The notes beneath the pieces were generated by a model, which was not told the DNA's origin, ran no database searches, and saw nothing but the letters and a program-made list of their open reading frames with translations. Below are positions 15,352 through 19,870 of a stretch of DNA of 19,870 bases, piece by piece. This DNA comes from Bacteroidales bacterium UBA4070 (lineage in GTDB: Bacteria; Bacteroidota; Bacteroidia; Bacteroidales; VadinHA17), in contig DFYY01000043.1 in the NCBI GenBank assembly GCA_002383485.1, positions 1-19,870 of the forward strand, read 5' to 3'. The translations under genes and the position numbers were made by a program. The first letter of the stretch is position 1. Every line of letters starts with the position of its first letter.

Positions 15352-15379
15352 TTACAATTCTTATTGCCCTACGGGCAAT
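15352..15379 (-). repeat. REP-like hairpin
   Basis: TTACAATTCTT is followed by a perfect 7-bp stem ATTGCCC/GGGCAAT with TAC loop (GTA on the minus strand). It sits 26 bp beyond the transposase stop. The surrounding minus-strand sequence (AAGAATTGTAAAAGGTATG) mirrors the sequence after the hairpin at 14181. Confidence 0.85.
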
Positions 15380-15413
15380 GTCCAACGAATTATTGTATAA
15401 GCCCGGTGCCCGG

Positions 15414-15517
15414 AAACAAAAGGGTGGGTGGGCGAAACAGGGGTACACAATACAGGATGACGGTGGGGTATTCTGGTATCCATCCTGTTACAATTCCTGA
15501 GGGTCTACGACCCTCGC
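15414..15517 (-). repeat. Right copy of 104-bp inverted repeat
   Basis: Its reverse complement matches 14003-14106 over its full length without gaps at about 90% identity. It ends in the hairpin at 15499-15515. Confidence 0.85.
15488..15515 (-). repeat. REP-like hairpin
   Basis: TTACAATTCCT then a perfect stem GAGGGTC/GACCCTC with TAC loop. This is the inverted counterpart of the copy at 14005-14033. Confidence 0.85.
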
Positions 15518-15539
15518 AGTAACAATTCGCAAATTTGAG

Positions 15540-15586
15540 CCTGCGACGAAGGAGCAGGATCAATCCCGCACACGAAGTGTCGGGAT
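15540..15586 (+). repeat. Paired GAA-loop hairpins, second REP-like type
   Basis: CCTGC/GCAGG (15540-15544, 15554-15558) around a GAA apex is followed by ATCCCG-C-ACAC-GAA-GTGT-CGGGAT (15563-15586), a 10-bp stem with one bulged C. The reverse complement of 18329-18374 inside pbpC has the same order and spacing, with base changes in the first stem that keep it paired. Confidence 0.75.
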
Positions 15587-15643
15587 GCAACTCGCACATC
15601 TGCAGTTCTTATTGATCGACCAATCACACTACTGTCTGAAATG

Positions 15644-15668
15644 AAAAAAGCCGGCACCCTGCCGACTT
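15644..15668 (-). terminator. Intrinsic terminator after tRNA-Val
   Basis: On the minus strand AAGTCGGCA, loop GGG, TGCCGGCTT forms a 9-bp stem (15648-15668, one G-U) followed directly by a T6 run (15644-15649; its first two T are also the last two bases of the stem). It lies 14 bp beyond the tRNA 3' end. Confidence 0.85.
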
Positions 15669-15682
15669 TCCCATTTTATTTG

Positions 15683-15757
15683 TGGGGCGTACTGGAATCG
15701 AACCAGTGACCTCTTGCCTGTCAAGCAAGCGCTCTAAACCAACTGAGCTAACGTCCC
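15683..15757 (-). tRNA. tRNA-Val(GAC)
   Basis: A 75-nt cloverleaf on the minus strand: acceptor GGGACGT/ACGCCCC, D arm GCTC/GAGC, anticodon stem CTTGC/GCAAG with loop TTGACAG (anticodon GAC, valine), T arm ACTGG/CCAGT with loop TTCGATT, discriminator A. Acceptor pair 4-69 is A-C, a mismatch. CCA is not encoded in full. A promoter lies upstream and an intrinsic terminator downstream, so it is a single-gene unit. Confidence 0.95.
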
Positions 15758-15766
15758 GGGCGGGGA

Positions 15767-15795
15767 CAAAGATAAATATTTTTTGGATTTTACAA
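15767..15795 (-). promoter_or_regulatory. Promoter of tRNA-Val
   Basis: On the minus strand TTG (15793-15795), 18 bp, then TATCTTTG (15767-15774), an exact TAnnTTTG box, lies 9 bp before the tRNA 5' end. The -33 element sits at the stop of the histidine kinase gene, so the tRNA can be transcribed independently of it. Confidence 0.6.
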
Positions 15796-17316
15796 TTACT
15801 CCACCATCACCGGCGTGCTGAACGTAAACAAAAACGAGGAGCCCTTGCCTGGCAATGACTCTACCCAGATACGACCCTTCATCAGTTCAGTCAAGCGCTT
15901 GCAGATGGCCAGACCCAACCCCGCCCCCTGTACCTTAGGAACATCCTCGTTCCAGTACTGCACAAAGGGCAGAAAGATGTCATCAAGCCTCTCGGGACGG
16001 ATTCCAACACCTGTGTCGGTGACAAAATAGGTGATTATATACCTGTTTTCGCTTCGCGAGACCTTATACCCGTATCTTATCTCCCCCTCATCGGTGAACT
16101 TGATTGCGTTGCTCACAAGGTTGCTGAAGAGCTGACTCAGCCTGAGCTCATCAATGTACTGGTAAACAGATGTTTTCGACTTGTCAATAACAGGCGTCAG
16201 CACCAGTTGCTTCTTTCCCGATGCCTCCAGCTCATGCGCAAACGATGAAACCATGGAGTTGACAAACCCGTTGATCTCCACATTCGTGTATTTGATCTCC
16301 ATGTTGTTGCTCTCGATGCGAGCCATGTCAATCATGTCATTGATCAGCCTCAGAAGCCTCTGCGAGTTTACCTCGATGAGCTTCACCATCTCCTCCTTCT
16401 CGCTCTCGGTGGTGTCCATCGAGGTAAGGATGTTCAGGAACCCCAGCATCGCATTGAGCGGTGTGCGTATCTCGTGACTGAAATTGGCAAGGAATGTTGT
16501 CTTCAGCCTGTCGGACTCCTCGGCCTGACGTCGCGCTGCGATAAGATCATCCATGATCCGCTGCGTATCGGTGATGTCCTGGCAGGTGCCATAGCGGTAG
16601 AGCAGCCGGCCGTTCTCATCATACCGTATGTTGGAGTTGACGGTGATGGCTTTCACCTTGCCCTGCTGAGTTATGATCCTGTAGGTGATCGAGAAGGCCT
16701 CTTTCTTTTTCTCAATAGCATCCTCAATTGATGAGATCAGGTAAGAACGGTCCTCGGGATGGACAAACGAGATGTTTTCCTGGTAGGTGAACGAGCGCCT
16801 GGTGGCTTCATCGGTAAAGATTCTCGAGATCTCCTCGGAACCCAGGTACATGTTTGTCTCGGGACGGTATTCCCACCATCCGAACCGTCCGATTCGCTGC
16901 GCCTCCTTCAGTCGCTCCTCGTTGAGCTCGAGGGCCCGCCGTATACGATATTCCTCTGTTACATCGCTGATAAGGCTGACCTTGAATCGTTCAAGGTAGC
17001 TCGTCTGAACCTTAATGATTATGATCCTGCCGTCTTTTCGCCTTGCGGGTCTGATAAGAGGCTCCCCTGTCTTACCTTCGTAAGATTCCAGCTCATCTGC
17101 CGCGGTTGAGAGATCAAGCGGTGTCATTCTCTGGAGCTCTTCCGCCGTGTATCCGAAGAGGTCGGCGGCGGCCCTGTTGACCTTGATAAAGCGGTTGGAG
17201 GCATTATCAATCAGCATGATGGCGTAGCCGGCTTTGTCGAACACCTCCCTGTACCTGTTTAATGTAGCGCGGGCAATAATGCGCTGAAAGAGCCCCCCCG
17301 AAGACACTGTGATCAC
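15796..17316 (-). CDS. Cytoplasmic PAS-PAS sensor histidine kinase
   Basis: A 506-residue kinase with no membrane segment. PAS domain 1 spans about residues 18-125 (FDKAGYAIMLIDN, NRAAADLFGYTAEEL). PAS domain 2, of the PAS_3/PAC kind, spans about 145-250 (FGWWEYRPETN, HPEDRSYLISS). The HisKA dimerisation domain carries His281 in SHEIRTPLNAM, and the HATPase domain carries the N-box NLVSNAIKFTDEG, the G1 box VTDTGVGI and GAGLGLAICKRL. There is no receiver domain, so the partner regulator is elsewhere. The start is a GTG at 17316, and a second GTG three codons on is possible. pbpC lies 60 bp upstream on the same strand, without an obvious terminator between them. The PAS ligand is not evident. 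Confidence 0.92.
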   Translation of the reverse strand: MITVSSGGLFQRIIARATLNRYREVFDKAGYAIMLIDNASNRFIKVNRAAADLFGYTAEELQRMTPLDLSTAADELESYEGKTGEPLIRPARRKDGRIIIIKVQTSYLERFKVSLISDVTEEYRIRRALELNEERLKEAQRIGRFGWWEYRPETNMYLGSEEISRIFTDEATRRSFTYQENISFVHPEDRSYLISSIEDAIEKKKEAFSITYRIITQQGKVKAITVNSNIRYDENGRLLYRYGTCQDITDTQRIMDDLIAARRQAEESDRLKTTFLANFSHEIRTPLNAMLGFLNILTSMDTTESEKEEMVKLIEVNSQRLLRLINDMIDMARIESNNMEIKYTNVEINGFVNSMVSSFAHELEASGKKQLVLTPVIDKSKTSVYQYIDELRLSQLFSNLVSNAIKFTDEGEIRYGYKVSRSENRYIITYFVTDTGVGIRPERLDDIFLPFVQYWNEDVPKVQGAGLGLAICKRLTELMKGRIWVESLPGKGSSFLFTFSTPVMVE

Positions 17317-17376
17317 CTTTCCTTGACGTTATATTGGTATGCGGTTTTCAATTATTCCTTTTACCCGTTTGCATAA

Positions 17377-19770
17377 TTATAACGTACCAATACAGAAAAA
17401 CTTGCGTGAGACCGTCATTCCTTCCTCATCAACGGCCGTTATGACGTGTTCACCCTCGCCCACCCTGATCTCCGTCTGGTGCAAATAATCAGTCATACCT
17501 ATATAATTATTGTCGAGGTGCCAGTAAACTTTGGCATTCCTGCGCCTGTGCGCGATCTCGGGGAGCATTGACATCATCTGTCCCTGGAGGCTGCGTGGGA
17601 TGAAGATGCGCGCATCGCGGGGCGGGTAGATGAACTCCATTGCTGGGACCTGCATATCATCGGAGCAGCCTTTGCGGAAGGGGGGCAGGGTGCGGTAGGA
17701 GGGATTGCGCATGCGATAGTAGTATTCCATAGCCGGAGGGAGGATGAACCAGGAGCGCTTTACAATTTCGCGGGGCGAAGCGCAGGTGCTGTTGACCCGG
17801 TATGTCTCCGTGGTATCGAGGGTCACTACGGTATGGTATGGACAGGCGTTGCTGCGAAGCCCCGTCTCCGGGATCCACTCTTCCCTCGTCTCCGGGCAGT
17901 CGGGTCCTGCCCTGAATCCGCTGGCAGCGCAGAGCGAAGCGAGGGTCATCCCCTCTTCGGGCCTCGTGAACCACGATGCTGATGGCGGGAGGAGTCTTAT
18001 TATGTCGAAGAGTAGGGGTGCTGCCGAGGTGATGCCTGATAGTCCCGGGCGACCTTCGCCGTCGGCGTTGCCCGCCCATACGGCAACGACGTGCGATGGT
18101 GTCGTGCCTATGGCCCATGCATCGCGGTAGCCGAAGCTGGTGCCTGTTTTCCAGGCCACCTCCGGCGCACCGCCGAAATACTGCCATCCTGTCTCCGTCT
18201 CGGGCCTGTTGACCCTGCGAAGAGCCTCGTATGTTAACCAGATGGCTGCGGGGGAGAGGATTTGCGATTGTCGATTTGCGATTTGCGATTTGCGATTTGC
18301 GATTTGAGAATTCTGATTGACAACTGGCATCCCGACACTACGTGTGCGGGATTGATCCTCCGACTTCGCCGGAGTCTCAAGCTGAGGACTGGTCCCAAGG
18401 GTGCGGGCCATGGCAGCGTATGCCTGCGCCAGCTCAAGCAGGGTAGCCTCGCCGCCGCCGAGGATGAGTGAGAGGCCGTAGTGCGAGGCGGGCTTCGTGA
18501 AGGTTGTGAAGCCCATCTGGCGGAGAAGGATCAGAAAACGTTCTTCCTCGTACATCTGTAACATCCTGACCGCCGGGATGTTGAGCGAGCGGGCAAGCGC
18601 GTCACCGGCAGGCACGGCGCCGCTGTAGGTGAAGTCGGCGTTCTCCGGACGGAAGCCCTGGAAACGCGTCGGGATATCGGGGATTAGAGCGTTGGGTAAC
18701 ATCTGGCCCGAGGAGAGGAGCGCCGCGTAGAGAAACGGTTTCATGATGCTGCCTGTGCTTCGCGGCGCTGTCACCATGTCAACATCGCGGCCGTGCCGGC
18801 CGGTGGTGTCCGGCAGGACACTGTTGCCTGCCCAGGCAACCGCGCTGCCCGTGGCCACTTCAATGACTACGGCGGCGGCGTTATGGATGCCGTTGCCCTC
18901 CAGGGCAGCCACATGCCTGTCGACCAGCCTGGCCACCTCTGTCTGCAGCTGCGGATCAATATCGGTACGTATCCTGGCGCCCGGCTGCTCCAGCCATAGC
19001 CTGGCTGTGAGATGCGGCGCCAGCGAGGGCATCGCTATGGCTGCCCTGGGAAGCGGCTCCCCCATGGCAAGCTCGCAGGTCAGGCTGTCAATATGACCCC
19101 TCTCCGCCAGCGTCAGCAGCAGCCTGTCGAGCTTCTCCCTGAGCCGATCGGAATTGCGGCCGGGATAGATCAGCGACGGAGCATTGGGCAGCACCGCGAG
19201 GGTTGCCGCCTCGGCCCAGGTCAGGTCAGCGGTGCCCCTGCCGGTATATCTCCAGGCTGCTGCCTCTATGCCGACGGTGTTCCCGCCAAAGGGTGCGTTG
19301 GCGGCATACATAGTAAGGATAGCCTTCTTTGATCTGAATATCTCCAGCTTGATGGCTGAGAGCATCTCTATGATCTTGCCGCCGTAGGTGCGCTCCGGGT
19401 TGCCGCGTGCGAGCCGCGCCACCTGCATGGTGATAGTGCTGCCACCGCGGACGATCTCTCCCGCCCTGATATTGTCTGTGAGCGCCTTGACCACGGCAAC
19501 GGGATTGACCCCGGGGTGCCAGCGGAACCAGCGGTCCTCGTAGTTGATTAGGCAGGTGATGTATTTGTCAGGCAGGCTGTCTGGAGGCGGGAAACGCCAC
19601 TGGCCGTCTGCAGCCACACGGGCGCCGAGGAGTGTGCCGTCGGCCGCCTCCGTCACGGTCGACAGGGGTGCGCGAAATGAGGGCATCGGCGCCACGAGGA
19701 TGGCGAGGAGGGTAGCGGCGATGGCCAGGGTTACAATTCTTAATGGTCTCCGACCATTTTTTATTATCAT
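17377..19770 (-). CDS. pbpC: Penicillin-binding protein 1C (transglycosylase/transpeptidase)
   Basis: A bifunctional peptidoglycan synthase, 798 residues from the ATG at 19770. I preferred this start because the upstream 25 codons (start at 19845) run through a REP-like hairpin. An N-terminal membrane helix (about 11-28) precedes the GT51 transglycosylase with EDRWFRWHPGVNP and GGSTITMQVARL. The transpeptidase has Ser341 in SIMK, SLN in RSLNIPAVR, and KTGTS with Lys541. A C-terminal BiPBP_C-type beta domain ends the protein. About 36 residues (about 470-505) between the SLN and KTG motifs derive from repeat DNA, and the residues NGRRPLRIVT at the start derive from a hairpin. The frame remains open and the catalytic motifs are intact, so the protein may still work. 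Confidence 0.93.
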   Translation of the reverse strand: MIIKNGRRPLRIVTLAIAATLLAILVAPMPSFRAPLSTVTEAADGTLLGARVAADGQWRFPPPDSLPDKYITCLINYEDRWFRWHPGVNPVAVVKALTDNIRAGEIVRGGSTITMQVARLARGNPERTYGGKIIEMLSAIKLEIFRSKKAILTMYAANAPFGGNTVGIEAAAWRYTGRGTADLTWAEAATLAVLPNAPSLIYPGRNSDRLREKLDRLLLTLAERGHIDSLTCELAMGEPLPRAAIAMPSLAPHLTARLWLEQPGARIRTDIDPQLQTEVARLVDRHVAALEGNGIHNAAAVVIEVATGSAVAWAGNSVLPDTTGRHGRDVDMVTAPRSTGSIMKPFLYAALLSSGQMLPNALIPDIPTRFQGFRPENADFTYSGAVPAGDALARSLNIPAVRMLQMYEEERFLILLRQMGFTTFTKPASHYGLSLILGGGEATLLELAQAYAAMARTLGTSPQLETPAKSEDQSRTRSVGMPVVNQNSQIANRKSQIANRQSQILSPAAIWLTYEALRRVNRPETETGWQYFGGAPEVAWKTGTSFGYRDAWAIGTTPSHVVAVWAGNADGEGRPGLSGITSAAPLLFDIIRLLPPSASWFTRPEEGMTLASLCAASGFRAGPDCPETREEWIPETGLRSNACPYHTVVTLDTTETYRVNSTCASPREIVKRSWFILPPAMEYYYRMRNPSYRTLPPFRKGCSDDMQVPAMEFIYPPRDARIFIPRSLQGQMMSMLPEIAHRRRNAKVYWHLDNNYIGMTDYLHQTEIRVGEGEHVITAVDEEGMTVSRKFFCIGTL
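18259..18307 (-). repeat. 7-bp tandem array inside pbpC
   Basis: Seven units of GATTTGC (two of them imperfect: GATTGTC and GATTTGA) run head to tail. Because 7 is not a multiple of 3, the minus-strand coding reads as a seven-residue peptide repeat, QIANRKS/QIANRQS. It abuts the hairpin pair at 18329-18374. Confidence 0.9.
18329..18374 (-). repeat. Paired REP-like hairpins inside pbpC
   Basis: ATCCCG-ACAC-TAC-GTGT-G-CGGGAT (18329-18352) is followed by CTCCGAC-TTC-GCCGGAG (18358-18374). The reverse complement aligns with 15540-15586 outside the gene, sharing the 20-nt core AGGATCAATCCCGCACACG. It encodes SEDQSRTRSVGMPV in the pbpC frame. Confidence 0.85.
19731..19758 (-). repeat. REP-like hairpin in pbpC N-terminal codons
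   Basis: TTACAATTCTT then a perfect 7-bp stem AATGGTC/GACCATT (19742-19758) with loop TCC (GGA on the minus strand). On the coding strand it gives stem, loop, stem, AAGAATTGTAA, the family order, and encodes NGRRPLRIVT at the start of PBP1C. Confidence 0.75.
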
Positions 19771-19796
19771 ATTATTTTCTACAAGTTCTGTTTCCG

Positions 19797-19825
19797 CCAC
19801 CTCGTAGAGGTGGAAGCATTGTAAC
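19797..19825 (+). repeat. REP-like hairpin
   Basis: A perfect 7-bp stem CCACCTC/GAGGTGG with GTA loop is followed by AAGCATTGTAAC. It lies upstream of the pbpC start. Confidence 0.85.
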
Positions 19826-19845
19826 AACATGCCGGGCACCAACAC

Positions 19846-19870
19846 CCACCTCGTAGAGGTGGAAGAATTG
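19846..19870 (+). repeat. REP-like hairpin, cut by window end
   Basis: The same stem CCACCTC/GAGGTGG and GTA loop as the copy 49 bp earlier, followed by AAGAATTG at the window edge. The identical stems suggest local duplication and a longer array beyond the window. Confidence 0.8.

Larger units (their letters stand above)
15327..15643. other. Repeat-rich intergenic region (right arm of transposase island)
   Basis: No gene is credible here. The region holds a REP-like hairpin (15352), the right 104-bp inverted-repeat copy with its hairpin (15488), and a pair of GAA-loop hairpins (15540-15586) related to DNA inserted in pbpC. Confidence 0.75.

Noticed and set aside
18259..18307. The 7-bp tandem array as a CRISPR-like repeat
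   Set aside because: The units are contiguous with no spacers and are far too short.
19771..19845. Upstream start for pbpC at 19845
   Set aside because: The added 25 codons run through a REP-like hairpin and give no signal or family similarity; ATG 19770 directly precedes the charged residues and membrane helix.

Overview
The window looks like chromosomal DNA from a member of the Bacteroidota, probably a Bacteroidales/Marinilabiliales-type organism. Four things point that way: A-rich leaders mostly without Shine-Dalgarno sequences, several promoter-like pairs fitting the Bacteroidota pattern (about TTTG, 19-21 bp, TAnnTTTG), a periplasmic beta-propeller/Y_Y_Y sensor kinase with a LytTR regulator, and a PPi-type phosphofructokinase. 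This is inference; no rRNA or marker phylogeny is available here.

Positions 1-9200 (+ strand) hold metabolic genes in tight series: a CBM9-like protein, a pyrophosphate-type phosphofructokinase, a PIG-L/LmbE deacetylase, a two-domain SIS sugar-phosphate isomerase/deaminase, a ROK sugar kinase, a small four-helix membrane protein, a long-chain acyl-CoA synthetase, IspD, and a GNAT acetyltransferase carrying a 21-bp minisatellite in its acetyl-CoA loop. The kinase, deacetylase, SIS enzyme and phosphofructokinase together could make a full amino-sugar route (GlcNAc to fructose-1,6-bisphosphate) in which PIG-L and SIS proteins stand in for NagA and NagB. A decayed GH29 alpha-L-fucosidase follows (9186-9872), then a non-coding stretch with a degenerate 27-bp tandem repeat.

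Positions 10247-13900 (- strand) encode a two-gene signalling operon: a propeller/Y_Y_Y/histidine kinase of the LytS class and its LytTR response regulator.

Positions 13900-15640 are a repeat-rich island. A small SPOR-domain gene and a single-copy HUH tyrosine transposase of the IS200-like/RAYT class sit between two roughly 90% identical 104-bp inverted repeats. These repeats belong to a larger family of REP-like hairpins found across the window (1-130, 13970-14210, 15350-15590, inside pbpC, and 19797-19870). The hairpins have variable, self-complementary stems, usually a three-base loop closed by C-G (C-GTA-G), and a constant flank close to AAGAATTGTAAC. The transposase is the natural candidate for mobilising them.

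Positions 15640-19770 (- strand) carry tRNA-Val(GAC) with its own promoter and terminator, a cytoplasmic PAS-PAS hybrid-less histidine kinase, and penicillin-binding protein 1C. The pbpC reading frame appears to have absorbed repeat DNA in frame at least twice: one hairpin encodes the residues just before and into the membrane anchor, and one insertion (repeat hairpins plus a 7-bp tandem array) adds about 36 residues in the transpeptidase domain.
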